This document shows positions 1-10,271 of a stretch of DNA of 64,000 nucleotides, one piece after another. The stretch comes from Guyparkeria hydrothermalis (GTDB taxonomy: Bacteria; Pseudomonadota; Gammaproteobacteria; Halothiobacillales; Halothiobacillaceae). Each line of letters starts with the position of its first letter. The stretch's first letter is position 1. The position numbers and the translations under genes are program-made. A model generated the notes under the pieces. It was not told the DNA's origin and made no database searches. It was given only the letters and a program-made list of their open reading frames with translations. The DNA is taken from NCBI RefSeq assembly GCF_023555375.1, contig NZ_JAJSEE010000001.1, positions 523,973-587,972 of the forward strand, written 5' to 3'.

Positions 1-553
1 GGATCACGCAGCGCGCCCCGATCAGGCTGTCATCGAGCACCGTCACCCGGGCGAGCAGCCGCGTGTCCTCGCCGATCGCCACGTTCGCTCCGATCACGCT
101 GCCCGCACCGATCACGGCACGGGGTCCGATGCGCGCGCCGGCACCGATGGTGACCTGGGCCTCGATGCGCGCGGTGTCGTCGATGACGGCCGTCTCGTCG
201 ACCACGGCCGAGGCATGCACGCCCGCCGGCTGCTGTGGACGCGCGTAGAGCCGTTCGAGCAGCCGGGCGAACGCCAGGCGCGGCTGTTCGACCAACAGGC
301 AGATCGCCGTGTCGGGCAGCCGCTCGCGGCCGGCCCGGTTGGTCAACACCAGCCCGGCCCCGGTGGCCGCTGCCTGGCTGGCACTGCGGCGGTCCCCGTC
401 GTAGTAGCTGACGTCACCGGGGCCGGCACAGGCCAACGAGGCCGCTCCCGTGATGCGGGTAGCGGCCTCGTCGGGGGCCTCGTTCAAGGCCTGGGCATCA
501 AGCCAGTCGGCGATCTCGCCGATGGTTGCGCTCGTGCTGGCCGAAATACTCAC
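1..553 (-). CDS. lpxD: UDP-3-O-acylglucosamine N-acyltransferase LpxD (N-terminal part, cut by window edge)
   Basis: LpxD adds the second (N-linked) acyl chain to UDP-3-O-acyl-glucosamine in cytoplasmic lipid A synthesis. About 184 N-terminal codons are visible and the C-terminus lies outside the window. The first ~100 residues form the uridine-binding LpxD N domain; from about residue 108 the reading shows isoleucine-rich hexapeptide repeats of a left-handed beta helix (for example VTIGAGARIGPRAVIGAGSV). The start is a GTG at 553, 22 nt after the skp stop codon; no strong Shine-Dalgarno is visible, so the start is less certain than the identity. The order bamA-skp-lpxD is the usual gammaproteobacterial one, implying co-transcription. 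Confidence 0.93.
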   Translation of the reverse strand, partial: MSISASTSATIGEIADWLDAQALNEAPDEAATRITGAASLACAGPGDVSYYDGDRRSASQAAATGAGLVLTNRAGRERLPDTAICLLVEQPRLAFARLLERLYARPQQPAGVHASAVVDETAVIDDTARIEAQVTIGAGARIGPRAVIGAGSVIGANVAIGEDTRLLARVTVLDDSLIGARCVI

Positions 554-575
554 CGTGCGTGGGGCCCGGGCCGGA

Positions 576-1091
576 TCAGCGGCCCATCTGCTCGAGGCGG
601 TCGAGCACGTCCTGGGTCAGTTCGACCCGATCGGCCGAGTAGACCACGCCCTCGGACAGCACCAGGTCGTAGCCCTTCTCCCGGGCGACCTCGCGGATGG
701 CGTCGAGCACCAGGCGCTGCAACTTGCCCAGTTCCTCGTTCTTGCGCAGGTTGAGATCGTCGCGGAAGTTGCTCTGCTGGCGCTGCAAGTCACGCAGCTT
801 GCGGTTGAGCTCGCGCTCGAGATTGCCGCGGTCGCCCTCGTTCATGGTCACGCCGTCGCGGTTGAGACGGTTCTCCATCTCCTGGACTTCCTGGCGCAGA
901 CCCCGCAGTTCCTCCTCGCGGGCGGAGAACTCCTGCTCGAGCTTCTGCTTGGCCTGTTCGGCCTGCGGGGCCTGCTCCAGCAGGACCGAGGAATTGACGA
1001 AACCGATCTTGATGTTATCGGCCGCCTGCGCGCCCAGGGGCGCGAGCAGCGCAATCGTGAGCAAGGCGAATCGTTGAAGCAAGCGAATCAC
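576..1091 (-). CDS. skp: Periplasmic chaperone Skp (OmpH family)
   Basis: Skp is a trimeric periplasmic chaperone that holds unfolded outer-membrane proteins on their way to BamA, encoded just upstream. The 171-residue product has a cleavable signal peptide of about 22 residues ending AQA, then a beta start (IKIGFVN) and a long charged coiled coil (about residues 40-130) typical of the Skp tentacles, and a C-terminal strand region. The start chosen is the GTG at 1091, preceded by AGGAG at 8 nt spacing; a longer in-frame reading to 1196 would put 35 unlikely residues before the signal peptide. It lies 111 nt downstream of bamA and 22 nt before lpxD. Confidence 0.93.
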   Translation of the reverse strand: MIRLLQRFALLTIALLAPLGAQAADNIKIGFVNSSVLLEQAPQAEQAKQKLEQEFSAREEELRGLRQEVQEMENRLNRDGVTMNEGDRGNLERELNRKLRDLQRQQSNFRDDLNLRKNEELGKLQRLVLDAIREVAREKGYDLVLSEGVVYSADRVELTQDVLDRLEQMGR

Positions 1092-1202
1092 GCGGTCATC
1101 TCCTGAAACATCTAGGCCCGAAACGGGCCGAACGGGCATCACCGACCGGTGATGCCCACTCCTGCATGGCGGCACATTATGCCACAGCCCCGGCAACCCT
1201 CG

Positions 1203-3545
1203 TCAGAAGGACGCGCCGATCGAGAACTGGAAGCTCTGGGTGCGGTCTTCGGGCTCATCGTTGAGCGGCTGGGCGAAGCTGAACATCAGCGGGCCAACCG
1301 GCGAGATCCAGCTCAGGCCCACGCCCACCGACTGGCGCAGCGAATCGGCCTCGAAGTTCTCCAGGTCACGATAGGCGTTGCCCACGTCCCAGAACAGCGA
1401 CATGCGTACCGAATCGCGCTGCTCGGTCAGGAACGGCAGCGGCGAGTAGATCGCGAGACCACCGTTGAGCTTGAAGGTGCCGCCCATCGGATCGTCGTTG
1501 TTGTCGCGCGGGCCGAGCGAGTAGTCCTCGTAACCGCGCACCGAACGGATGCCGCCGGTGAAGTAGTTCAGGAACGGCGGCACACCGTCGTAGTACTGGC
1601 TGACACCCGAGTAGTCATTCTGGGTGTCGCCGTAGGCCTTGATCTGGCCGACGTTGCCGTGCGCCTGCAGGGTGAACAGGTCGGTCAGCGGCAGGTAGAA
1701 CTCGCCGTCGTACTCGCCCTTCACGTAGGTCAGGTCGCTACCCGGCACGGCCAATGTAGCCGAGAGACGGTGGTACTGACCGGCGGTCGGGAACATGTGC
1801 CGGTTGCGCGAATCGTAGCGCCAGGACGGCCGGATGGTGTAGGTGAAGTACTGCTCGCCGTCGAAGCCCGGCCCCGGCTGGTCGCCGTCTTCCTCGCCGG
1901 TCACCCAGCTGGGCGAACGCGTGGTGGCCTTGATCTCCTGGCTCTCGACACCGAAGGCGATCGACGCGTAGGTCAGCTCGGAGAGCGGCACGCCGAAGTT
2001 GATGTTGCCGCCGTAGGAGTCGACCAGGTAGCGCGACAGCGACAGCTCGGTGCCGTCCTGCTTCTGGTAGAACAGCCCGAAGCCCTGGCTGACGCCGTTG
2101 ACGGTGAAGTACGGGTCGCGGTAGTTGAACTGGTAGTACTCGCGGTACGAGCTGCGCTCGACGTTGAAGCCCACTTCCTTGCCGGTACCGAGGAAGTTCG
2201 GCTGGTTGAGACCGACGTTGAACAGCACGCCCTCGGCCTGGGAGAAGCCCACGCCGGCGGTCAGCGAGCCGGACAGCTGCTCGGTGATGTCGTACTCGAT
2301 ATCGACCTGGTCGGGCGCCTCGGGAACGGGCTTGATCTCTTGCTCGACGTTCTGCACCGACGGCAGGCGCTCGAGGCGCTGCTTGGAGCGGTCGAGCTTG
2401 TCGCCGGCATACCAGCTGCCCTCCATCTGCCGCATTTCGCGACGATAGACGACCTCGTTGGTGTTGTAGTTACCCTTGAACTCGATCTCGCGGACGCTCA
2501 CGCGGCGTCCCGGCTCGAGGTTGAAGTCGACCACGACGGTCTTCTCGGCCTCGTCGATGTCCGGGCGCGGCTCGACCCGTGCGAAGGCGTAGCCGTAGTC
2601 GCCCATGCGTCGGCCGATGGCATCACTGGTGTCGACCACCTGGCGGCGGTTGAAGTACTCTCCCACCTCGACCTGGGTGAGCTCCTCGAGGGTTTCCTCG
2701 TTGAGGAGCATGTTGCCGCTGTAGGTGACGTCGGTGACGGTGTACCGCTCGCCCTCGGTGATGTTGACCACCACCTCGATGTCCTTCTTGTCCGGCGTGA
2801 TGGTCACCTGGGTGGAGTCCACCGAAAACTTGAGGTAGCCGCGATCGAGGTAGAACGATCGCAGGCGCTCGATGTCCGCGGACAGCTTCTGCTTGGAGTA
2901 CTGATCGGCGCTCGACCAGAAACGCCACCAGGAGACCGGGCCCAACTCGAACTGGTCGAGCAGCTCGTCCTCGTCGAAGTCCTCGTTGCCGATGATGCGC
3001 ACACGGCGGATGGAGGCCGGCTTGCCCTCGTAGATATCGATATTGACGAAGACGCGGTTGTCCTCGAGTTCCTCGACCTCGGTCTCGATCTGCACGCCGT
3101 ACTGGCCCAGGCTGTAGTAGACCCGCTGCAGCTCGGTCTGCATCTTGTCCAGCGCCCGCTGGTCGAGCACGCGGCCCTGAACCAGACCGATCGACTTCAG
3201 GGCTTCCTGCAGCTTTTCGGTCTCGACCTTTTCGTTGCCGTTGACCTCCAACGCCGTGATGGTCGGGCGTTCCTGCAACCGGATCAGCAGCGCGTCATCC
3301 GGCCCGCGTCCCACCTGGACATCCTCGAAAAAGCCGGTGTCGTACAGCGCCTCGACCACGCGTGTACTGTCACCGGCCTGGAAGTCGTCGCCGACCTCGT
3401 AGGGGATGTAGGTGAATACCGTCCCCGGCGAGATGGTCCGCAAGCCCTCGACCCGGATGTCGGTGATTTCGAATGCCTGTGCCAGCGAAGGCAAGAGAAG
3501 CAGCGCGGCAAGCGCCAGAGAGGTGCAGCGTTGGGTGATGGTCAT
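1203..3545 (-). CDS. bamA: Outer membrane protein assembly factor BamA
   Basis: BamA is the central, essential subunit of the BAM complex, which folds beta-barrel proteins into the outer membrane. The 780-residue product fits the family length. It begins with a signal peptide (MTITQRCTSLALAALLLLPS, cleaved near AQA), then five POTRA domains to about residue 420, and a 16-strand barrel. The lid-loop motif VRGY (VRGF in many BamA) and the terminal aromatic residue (final Phe) are present. It sits between rseP and skp as in Escherichia coli. The ATG at 3545 is preceded by AGGAAAG. Confidence 0.97.
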   Translation of the reverse strand: MTITQRCTSLALAALLLLPSLAQAFEITDIRVEGLRTISPGTVFTYIPYEVGDDFQAGDSTRVVEALYDTGFFEDVQVGRGPDDALLIRLQERPTITALEVNGNEKVETEKLQEALKSIGLVQGRVLDQRALDKMQTELQRVYYSLGQYGVQIETEVEELEDNRVFVNIDIYEGKPASIRRVRIIGNEDFDEDELLDQFELGPVSWWRFWSSADQYSKQKLSADIERLRSFYLDRGYLKFSVDSTQVTITPDKKDIEVVVNITEGERYTVTDVTYSGNMLLNEETLEELTQVEVGEYFNRRQVVDTSDAIGRRMGDYGYAFARVEPRPDIDEAEKTVVVDFNLEPGRRVSVREIEFKGNYNTNEVVYRREMRQMEGSWYAGDKLDRSKQRLERLPSVQNVEQEIKPVPEAPDQVDIEYDITEQLSGSLTAGVGFSQAEGVLFNVGLNQPNFLGTGKEVGFNVERSSYREYYQFNYRDPYFTVNGVSQGFGLFYQKQDGTELSLSRYLVDSYGGNINFGVPLSELTYASIAFGVESQEIKATTRSPSWVTGEEDGDQPGPGFDGEQYFTYTIRPSWRYDSRNRHMFPTAGQYHRLSATLAVPGSDLTYVKGEYDGEFYLPLTDLFTLQAHGNVGQIKAYGDTQNDYSGVSQYYDGVPPFLNYFTGGIRSVRGYEDYSLGPRDNNDDPMGGTFKLNGGLAIYSPLPFLTEQRDSVRMSLFWDVGNAYRDLENFEADSLRQSVGVGLSWISPVGPLMFSFAQPLNDEPEDRTQSFQFSIGASF

Positions 3546-3659
3546 GCCGAAAGGCTTTCCTAGTCAGGCGGATGGGTTTCGAAAACGGGTCCGGCAGGGC
3601 GCGAAGGAGTCGCCGCACCGAGCAATAGGTAAATCCGCGCTATTGTGGCCCAAGCAGTG

Positions 3660-5042
3660 CTAGTGCATCAACCGCGCGATGTCGTTGTAGAAGACCACCA
3701 CCATCAACAGCCCGAGCGCCAGAATCCCGATGCGGGCGAAGACCTCCTCGAAGGCCGCGCCCACCGGCCCGCCCTTGATGGCCTCGATCGCGTAGAGCAG
3801 CAGATGGCCGCCGTCGAGCATGGGGATCGGCAGCAGGTTGAGGATGGCCAGCGACAGGCTGACCAGGGCGAGGAACCCGAGGAAGGTCGACAGCCCCAGC
3901 AGCAGGCTCTTGCCGGCGTACTCGGCGATCGCGACCGGACCGGACAGGTTGGCGATACTCGCCTCGCCGATCAGCAGGCGATGGAAGACCGACAAGGTCA
4001 GCGTGGTCATCGCCCAGCTGCGTTCGAGGGCCAACCCCATGGCCTCGATGGGCCCGGCATGCTGCACCAGGAACATCGACTCGGCGGCCTCGGGATCGAG
4101 CGGCCGGGCGGCCAGGGCCACCCCGATGCGCCCGACGACCTCGCCGTCCACCTCGGTGGCCCTCGGGGTGACCACCACCTCGCGGCGACCGGCATCGGTC
4201 TCGACCACCAGCCGGACCGGCTCGCCCGCGCGGGCGCCGATGGCGTCGATCAAGGCCCAGGGGTCCTGGTACTCGCGACCGTCGATCGCGACGATCCGCG
4301 CCCCGGCCTCCAGTCCCGCCGCCATGGCCGGCGAATCGGGCTGCACCTCGGCGATCTCGGCATGTGCCGGTGCGCGCCACAGCGAGAAACCGACCCGATC
4401 GAGGATGTCCGTCGGCTGCCGGCCGATCTCCCCACCCAGCGGGTCGAGCCCCTGCAGGTCGAGCATGAGCTCGCGCTCACGGCCATCACGCTCGACCGTC
4501 AACGGCACACGCTGTTGCTCGATCGCCCCGTTCAAGAGCGATAGGCGCAGATCCGACAGGGTGATGACCGGGTCGCCGTCCACCGCGCGGATCACGTCCC
4601 CGGCCTCCAGCCCCGCCTCGGCCAGGCGCGATTCGCCCGCCAGGTCGCCGACCTTGGGCAGCACCCCCTGGGTACCCACCATGAACATCAGCCACCAGAA
4701 GACCAGGGCAAGGACGACGTTGGCCGCCGGGCCGGCGGCCACGATGGCCGCACGCACCTTGAGCGACTGGCGATTGAAGGCGCGGTGCTGCTCGGCGGGG
4801 TCGACCGGCCCCTCCCGCTCGTCGAGCATGCGCACGTAACCGCCCAGCGGGAACAGCCCGACGCGGTACTCGATCGCCTCGGGGCCACGTCGGGTCGAAT
4901 AGATCGCGCGACCGAAACCCAGCGAGTAGGTCAGCACGCGCACGCCCAGGCGGCGCGCCACCCAGAAATGACCGTACTCGTGGAAGGCCACCAGGATACC
5001 GATGGTCAGCAAAAAGCCGACCACGCTGAGCAGGATGTCCAT
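3660..5042 (-). CDS. rseP: Site-2 intramembrane zinc protease RseP
   Basis: RseP cleaves anti-sigma factor RseA within the membrane to release sigma-E when the envelope is stressed, and removes remnant signal peptides. The 460-residue protein carries the HExxH zinc motif at residues 21-25 (FHEYGHF) in its first membrane helix, two tandem periplasmic PDZ domains (about residues 110-310), and the third-ligand motif NLLPIPMLDGGH near residue 400, followed by C-terminal membrane helices. The ATG at 5042 shares its A with the dxr stop (TGATG), implying translational coupling. A TTG one codon upstream is possible but unnecessary. No rseA or rseB is in the window. Confidence 0.95.
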   Translation of the reverse strand: MDILLSVVGFLLTIGILVAFHEYGHFWVARRLGVRVLTYSLGFGRAIYSTRRGPEAIEYRVGLFPLGGYVRMLDEREGPVDPAEQHRAFNRQSLKVRAAIVAAGPAANVVLALVFWWLMFMVGTQGVLPKVGDLAGESRLAEAGLEAGDVIRAVDGDPVITLSDLRLSLLNGAIEQQRVPLTVERDGRERELMLDLQGLDPLGGEIGRQPTDILDRVGFSLWRAPAHAEIAEVQPDSPAMAAGLEAGARIVAIDGREYQDPWALIDAIGARAGEPVRLVVETDAGRREVVVTPRATEVDGEVVGRIGVALAARPLDPEAAESMFLVQHAGPIEAMGLALERSWAMTTLTLSVFHRLLIGEASIANLSGPVAIAEYAGKSLLLGLSTFLGFLALVSLSLAILNLLPIPMLDGGHLLLYAIEAIKGGPVGAAFEEVFARIGILALGLLMVVVFYNDIARLMH

Positions 5043-6289
5043 CAATCAGCCCTCGCGGCCATGGTGCCGTGCCGTGACCGGCACCACGCGGCCGTCCAGT
5101 CACGCACCTGGTCGTCGGCGGCCAGGACCGCCTCGACACTCATTGGGGCGCCGATGGCGGCATCCCCGACGAAATGCGCCATCGCCGCCTCGAGCGCGGC
5201 GGGGATGTCCATGAACCCGATGCGTCGTTCGAGGAACGCGCCCACCGCCACCTCGTTGGCCGCGTTCAATACCAGCGGCATCGCGCCGCCAGCGGCGAGG
5301 GCCTCGAAGGCCAGGCGCAGGGCAGGAAAGCGCTCCGGGTCCGGCGACTCGAAATGCAGCCCCGCCAGCGCGCCGAAGTCCAGCGGTGCCACGCCCGACT
5401 CGATCCGCTCCGGCCAGGCCAGCGCGTGGGCGATGGGCGTGCGCATGTCCGGCTCGCCCAGCTCGGCGATCACCGAGCCGTCGACGAAGCGCACCATGGA
5501 ATGGATTACCGACTCGGGGTGGACCAGCACCTCGATGCGATCGGCGGACACGCCGAACAGGCGGGCGGCCTCGATCACCTCGAGCCCCTTGTTCATCATG
5601 GTCGCCGAGTCGACCGAGATCTTGCGCCCCATCGACCAGTTGGGATGGGCACAGGCCTGCTCGGGGGTGATGTCGGCGAAATCGGCCAGCGGACGCTCGC
5701 GGAACGGCCCGCCGGAGGCGGTCAGCACCAGTCGCTCGATCTCGCGGCTGTCGCTGACCAGCCCGCCCCGCCCGACCACGGCGGCCTCGTCGGCGGGCAG
5801 GCACTGGAAGATCGCGTTGTGCTCGCTGTCGATCGGCAGCAGGGTCGCACCGGCGCGGCGCGCAACGTCGAGCATCAGCTCGCCGGCGGCCACCAGGGAC
5901 TCCTTGTTGGCCAGCAACACGCGCTTGCCGGCGGCCAGTGCCTTCCAGGTCGAGCCCAGCCCGGCGGTGCCGACCACCGCCGCGACGACCGTGTCGAGCG
6001 ACGCCTCGCCGGCCAGCTCGTCCACGGCCGCCTGCCCCACCACCACGGCCGGGCGATGGACGGCGGGGAGGCTCGCGAGCCGTTCCTCGAGCGCCGCGCG
6101 TCGATCGGCATCCACGAGACCCACCACGGCCGGCCGGAATCGCTTGATCTGCTCGAACAGGGGCTCGACCCGCGAATGGGCGACCAGCACCTCGACCGAG
6201 AACCGATCGGGGTGACGGGCGAGCACATCCAGGGTGCTCACGCCGATGCTGCCGGTGGAACCGAAGATGCCGATCCGGTTGCGTGCCAC
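5042..6289 (-). CDS. dxr: 1-deoxy-D-xylulose-5-phosphate reductoisomerase
   Basis: Dxr (IspC) converts DXP to methylerythritol 4-phosphate with NADPH, the committed step of isoprenoid synthesis; isoprenoid units feed the neighbouring UppS. The product has 415 residues. The NADPH-binding GSTGSIG is at the N-terminus, and the metal and substrate motifs DSEHNAIFQ, TASGGPF and PNWSMGRKISVDSATMMNK are intact. The start is a GTG at 6289 just after the cdsA stop; the longer in-frame extension upstream reads through cdsA in another frame and is not real. Confidence 0.95.
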   Translation of the reverse strand: MARNRIGIFGSTGSIGVSTLDVLARHPDRFSVEVLVAHSRVEPLFEQIKRFRPAVVGLVDADRRAALEERLASLPAVHRPAVVVGQAAVDELAGEASLDTVVAAVVGTAGLGSTWKALAAGKRVLLANKESLVAAGELMLDVARRAGATLLPIDSEHNAIFQCLPADEAAVVGRGGLVSDSREIERLVLTASGGPFRERPLADFADITPEQACAHPNWSMGRKISVDSATMMNKGLEVIEAARLFGVSADRIEVLVHPESVIHSMVRFVDGSVIAELGEPDMRTPIAHALAWPERIESGVAPLDFGALAGLHFESPDPERFPALRLAFEALAAGGAMPLVLNAANEVAVGAFLERRIGFMDIPAALEAAMAHFVGDAAIGAPMSVEAVLAADDQVRDWTAAWCRSRHGTMAARAD

Positions 6290-6290
6290 G

Positions 6291-7115
6291 TCAGCCCCCC
6301 AGCAGCTGCATCTGCCAGAGCCCCAGCCACCACAGCGGCAAGGCGGCGAACTGACCATCCAGACGATCGAGCACGCCACCGTGCCCCGGCAGGACACGGC
6401 CGCTGTCCTTCGCCCCGGCCTCGCGCTTGAGGCGCGATTCCTCGAGATCCCCGCCCACCGAGGCCAGGGCCACCAGCGCGCACCACAGGGCGAGCAGCCA
6501 GCTGGGCGTCGCCGCGAATAGCGGCAAGACCGCGCCGATGGCCGCCAGCACGGCCACGCCGGCCAGGCCACCGACCACGCCCTCGATGGACTTGCCCGGG
6601 CTGATCATCGGTGCCAGCTTGCGCCGGCCGAAGGCCCGACCCGCGAAATAGGCGAGCGAATCGGCCACGACCACCACCAGAATTCCGAACACCAGCAACC
6701 ACTCGCCGTCGGGCGCGGAATGCACCTCGACCAGGGCAAGCCAGAACAACGGCAGGATGGTTAGCCCGATCAGACGCCGCAACCAGAACGGTCGATTGGC
6801 CGGGCGCTCGCGGCGGTGGCGCAGCTGCGCGGCGAACAGCAGCAACCAGGTCACCGCCACGGCACCCATGAGCCAGACGAGCTGATCGGCAGGCCACAGC
6901 GCCTGCCAGCCAACGGCCAGGGCAACGGTGGCAACGACCCAGGGCCAGACCTGGCAGGGGGCCAGCCCGCAGAGACGGAACCATTCCACCGCGGCCCAGC
7001 CGACGAGGGCCAGCGTAAGCCCGGCAAAGATCCGCTCGGGGGCAAGGAGGATGACGGCGAGCGAGACCAGCCCGGCGATGGTGCCGGTCAGCAGACGAAG
7101 CGGCGTGCCGGTCAT
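6291..7115 (-). CDS. cdsA: Phosphatidate cytidylyltransferase CdsA
   Basis: CdsA makes CDP-diacylglycerol from phosphatidate and CTP, the branch point for all membrane phospholipids. The 274-residue protein has around eight predicted hydrophobic segments and ends with the family signature: Ser-x-x-Lys-Arg, then KD five residues on, then LPGHGGVLDRLD. Its ATG overlaps the uppS stop by 4 nt (ATGA), and the dxr GTG follows its stop by 1 nt, so uppS-cdsA-dxr look translationally coupled. Confidence 0.95.
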   Translation of the reverse strand: MTGTPLRLLTGTIAGLVSLAVILLAPERIFAGLTLALVGWAAVEWFRLCGLAPCQVWPWVVATVALAVGWQALWPADQLVWLMGAVAVTWLLLFAAQLRHRRERPANRPFWLRRLIGLTILPLFWLALVEVHSAPDGEWLLVFGILVVVVADSLAYFAGRAFGRRKLAPMISPGKSIEGVVGGLAGVAVLAAIGAVLPLFAATPSWLLALWCALVALASVGGDLEESRLKREAGAKDSGRVLPGHGGVLDRLDGQFAALPLWWLGLWQMQLLGG

Positions 7116-7885
7116 TGGCCCGCCTCGCTGGCATCGATACGGCCGAAGCGGCGGTCGCGCGCGGCGAACCAGGTCAGCGCCCGGTCGAATTCGGTCTCGT
7201 CGAACAACGGCCAGAGCACGTCGGTGAAATACAGCTCGGCATAGGCCGCCTGCCAGAGCAGGAAATTGCTCAGCCGACGCTCACCACCGGTACGGATGAA
7301 CAGGTCGACCGGCGGCTGGCCGGCCGTGGCCAGGCCGCTCTCGAAGGCGGACTGAAGGGTCTCGGGGTCATCGAGCGACAACGGGAAGTCGGCATGCCGC
7401 TCGGCCAGCCGGCGGGCGGCCTGGAGGATGTCCCACTGCCCGCCGTAGCTGACGGCGATCTGCAACTGGAGGCGATCGTTGCCCGCAGTGCGTCGCTCGG
7501 CGGACGCCATGAGCTCGCGAACGGTGGCATCGAGCCGGGCGCGCTCGCCGATGAAGGCCAGGCGCACGCCGTTCTCGTCGAGCTCGTCGAGTTCCTTCTC
7601 CAGCGCATTGATGAACAGCTTCATCAGCGCGTCGACCTCGTCGGCCGGCCGCTTCCAGTTCTCGGAGGAGAAGGCGAACAGGGTCAGCAGGGGCACTCCG
7701 CGACGCATCGCGGCGCGGATGGTGGCGCGCACCGCACGGCGCCCGCGCTGGTGGCCGACGGTGCGCGGGAGGTGGCGCGCGCGGGCCCACCGGCCGTTGC
7801 CGTCCATGACGATCGCCACGTGGCGCGGGATGCGCGCCGGATCGATCTCGACCGACTCGTCGTGGTCGTGGCTACGCGCCCCCAC
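7112..7885 (-). CDS. uppS: Undecaprenyl diphosphate synthase (cis-prenyltransferase)
   Basis: UppS condenses farnesyl diphosphate with eight isopentenyl units to give undecaprenyl-PP, the lipid carrier used by MraY and MurG, encoded further along this window. The 257-residue product has the catalytic motif AIVMDGNGRWA with the essential Asp, the HQRG segment, FAFSSENW, and the C-terminal RTGGE...LSNFLLWQ region that binds IPP. The start is a GTG at 7885 with GAGG five nt upstream, only 6 nt after the frr stop. Confidence 0.95.
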   Translation of the reverse strand: MGARSHDHDESVEIDPARIPRHVAIVMDGNGRWARARHLPRTVGHQRGRRAVRATIRAAMRRGVPLLTLFAFSSENWKRPADEVDALMKLFINALEKELDELDENGVRLAFIGERARLDATVRELMASAERRTAGNDRLQLQIAVSYGGQWDILQAARRLAERHADFPLSLDDPETLQSAFESGLATAGQPPVDLFIRTGGERRLSNFLLWQAAYAELYFTDVLWPLFDETEFDRALTWFAARDRRFGRIDASEAGQ

Positions 7886-7891
7886 GTCGCC

Positions 7892-8449
7892 TCAGACTTC
7901 CATCAGCTCTTTTTCTTTGTCCGCCACGATCTGGTCCACCTCGGCGACCCGTTCGTCGGTCAGCTTCTGGATGGTGTCCTGGCCGCGGCGCTCCTCGTCC
8001 TCGGAGATTTCCTTCTCCTTGAGGAAGCCCTTGAGGTCGTTGTTCGCGTCGCGACGGATGTTGCGGATCGCGATCTTGGCGTTCTCGCCCTCGTGGCGGA
8101 CCACCTTGCCCAGGTCACGGCGACGCTCTTCGGTCAGCGGCGGCATCGGGATACGGATGACGGTGCCGGCCGTCGCGGGGTTGAGACCCAGATCGGAGGT
8201 CATGATCGCCTTCTCGATCTTGCCGACCATGTCCTTTTCCCACGGGGTGACGGTCAGCGTGCGCGCGTCCTCGGCCGACAGTTTGGCGACCTGGGACAGC
8301 GGCACCTGGCTGCCGTAGTACTCCACGTGGATGTGGTCGAGCACGCTGACGTGCGCCCGACCGGTGCGGATCTTGGAAAGCTCGCCCTTGAGCGCCTCGA
8401 TGCTCTTGTTCATGCGCGAGCGGGCATCTTTGACGATGTCGTCAATCAT
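7892..8449 (-). CDS. frr: Ribosome recycling factor
   Basis: RRF acts with EF-G to split post-termination ribosomes. The 185-residue length is standard, and the helix-bundle sequence starting [20 protein letters not shown] with [15 protein letters not shown] and VTPWEKDMV is diagnostic. The first 8 nt overlap the pyrH stop region, so the two genes are probably translationally coupled. The order tsf-pyrH-frr-uppS is conserved in bacteria. Confidence 0.97.
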   Translation of the reverse strand: MIDDIVKDARSRMNKSIEALKGELSKIRTGRAHVSVLDHIHVEYYGSQVPLSQVAKLSAEDARTLTVTPWEKDMVGKIEKAIMTSDLGLNPATAGTVIRIPMPPLTEERRRDLGKVVRHEGENAKIAIRNIRRDANNDLKGFLKEKEISEDEERRGQDTIQKLTDERVAEVDQIVADKEKELMEV

Positions 8450-9185
8450 TCTTCTCGTTCTCCGCTGTCACCAGGGTTCCCACGGCTTCGCCGGCCACGG
8501 CGCGCACCAGGTTCCCCGGCTCATTGATGTCAACCACCATCAGCGGCATGTGCTGATCGCGACACATCACGATCGCGGTCGCGTCCATGACGCCCAGCCG
8601 CTGGTCGAGCACGGCATTGTACGTCAAATGATCGTAGCGTTCTGCACTCGCATCCAGGGTGGGATCGGCACTGTAGACCCCGTCGACCTTGGTCGCCTTG
8701 ATCATCAGATCGGCCTTGAGCTCGGCCGCCCGCAGGCTCGCGCCGGAGTCGGTGGTGAAGAACGGATTGCCCGTCCCACCGACCAGCACGACCACCCGCC
8801 CCTTCTCGAGATGACGGATGGCCCGCCGACGAATGTAGTCCTCGCAGACCGCGTGGATGGACACCGCCGACATCACCCGGACCTTGAGATCGCGCCGCTC
8901 GAGCACGTCCTGCATGGCCAGACCGTTCATCACGGTGGCCAGCATGCCCATCTGATCGCCGGTCACCCGGTCCATGCCCGCGCCGGCCAGCCCCTCGCCA
9001 CGGAAGATGTTGCCGCCACCGACGACCACGGCCACCTCGACGCCCTGGTCCTTGAGGGCCTGGATGTCGTCGCCGAGGCGATTGATCACGGCCGGGTCGA
9101 TCCCGAATGACTGGTCGCCCATCAGCGCTTCACCGCTGAGCTTGAGCAGGACACGTCGATAACGGGGAGAGCCGGCAGCTTGCAT
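8442..9185 (-). CDS. pyrH: Uridylate kinase
   Basis: PyrH phosphorylates UMP to UDP in pyrimidine supply and is a hexameric, GTP-activated amino-acid-kinase-fold enzyme. The reading contains [13 protein letters not shown] at the N-terminus, [10 protein letters not shown], and the C-terminal [10 protein letters not shown] region of the family. I prefer the ATG at 9185 (247 residues) because AGGTG lies 6 nt before it; a GTG three codons upstream at 9194 has no such site. It overlaps frr by 8 nt. Its 180-nt leader contains a large imperfect hairpin and a palindrome (annotated separately). Confidence 0.96.
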   Translation of the reverse strand: MQAAGSPRYRRVLLKLSGEALMGDQSFGIDPAVINRLGDDIQALKDQGVEVAVVVGGGNIFRGEGLAGAGMDRVTGDQMGMLATVMNGLAMQDVLERRDLKVRVMSAVSIHAVCEDYIRRRAIRHLEKGRVVVLVGGTGNPFFTTDSGASLRAAELKADLMIKATKVDGVYSADPTLDASAERYDHLTYNAVLDQRLGVMDATAIVMCRDQHMPLMVVDINEPGNLVRAVAGEAVGTLVTAENEKND

Positions 9186-9227
9186 ATCATTCACCTGTGG
9201 GCTGTGAGCTTGCGTGGACGGACCGTT

Positions 9228-9241
9228 CGCGTCATGACGCG
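9228..9241. promoter_or_regulatory. 14-bp perfect palindrome in the pyrH leader
   Basis: The sequence CGCGTCATGACGCG is its own reverse complement and lies 43 nt upstream of the pyrH start. Such a site could be an operator for a dimeric regulator or the tip of an RNA structure. No regulator can be named from the sequence, so the regulatory role is inference. Confidence 0.35.
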
Positions 9242-9250
9242 TCGGGCTTT

Positions 9251-9319
9251 CGGATATTTCTGCGTAAGCCCCGTCGAGTCGACCTCCCGGTCGGCGCCGG
9301 GGCTTAGGCGGAAATTCCG
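9251..9319 (-). repeat. Long imperfect inverted repeat in the tsf-pyrH spacer
   Basis: Two arms of about 21-22 nt (9251-9272 and 9299-9319) are nearly complementary, including a perfect 8-bp core TAAGCCCC/GGGGCTTA, around a 26-nt loop. It lies after the tsf terminator and before pyrH. There is no U-run after it on the minus strand, so it is not a standard terminator; a leader RNA structure for pyrH or an RNA processing site is possible. Confidence 0.5.
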
Positions 9320-9325
9320 CGGTTC

Positions 9326-9354
9326 AAAAAAAAGCCGGGGCATCCCCGGCTTTT
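9326..9354 (-). terminator. Rho-independent terminator after tsf
   Basis: On the minus strand a GCCGGGG/CCCCGGC stem (extended by A-T pairs) with a 3-nt loop is followed by eight T residues, 12 nt after the tsf stop. It separates rpsB-tsf from the pyrH-lpxD genes or makes the latter depend on read-through. Confidence 0.9.
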
Positions 9355-9365
9355 CGGCAAGGGGA

Positions 9366-10241
<876 letters not shown>

Positions 10242-10271
10242 GAGCTGTCTTCTCCCGAATCTGTCTTGTAC

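Noticed and set aside
1149..3563. 804-codon open frame on the plus strand, opposite bamA
   Set aside because: It mirrors the bamA frame, reads as low-complexity Val/Leu/Asp/Gly sequence with no domain, and is a usual by-product of GC-rich codon use.
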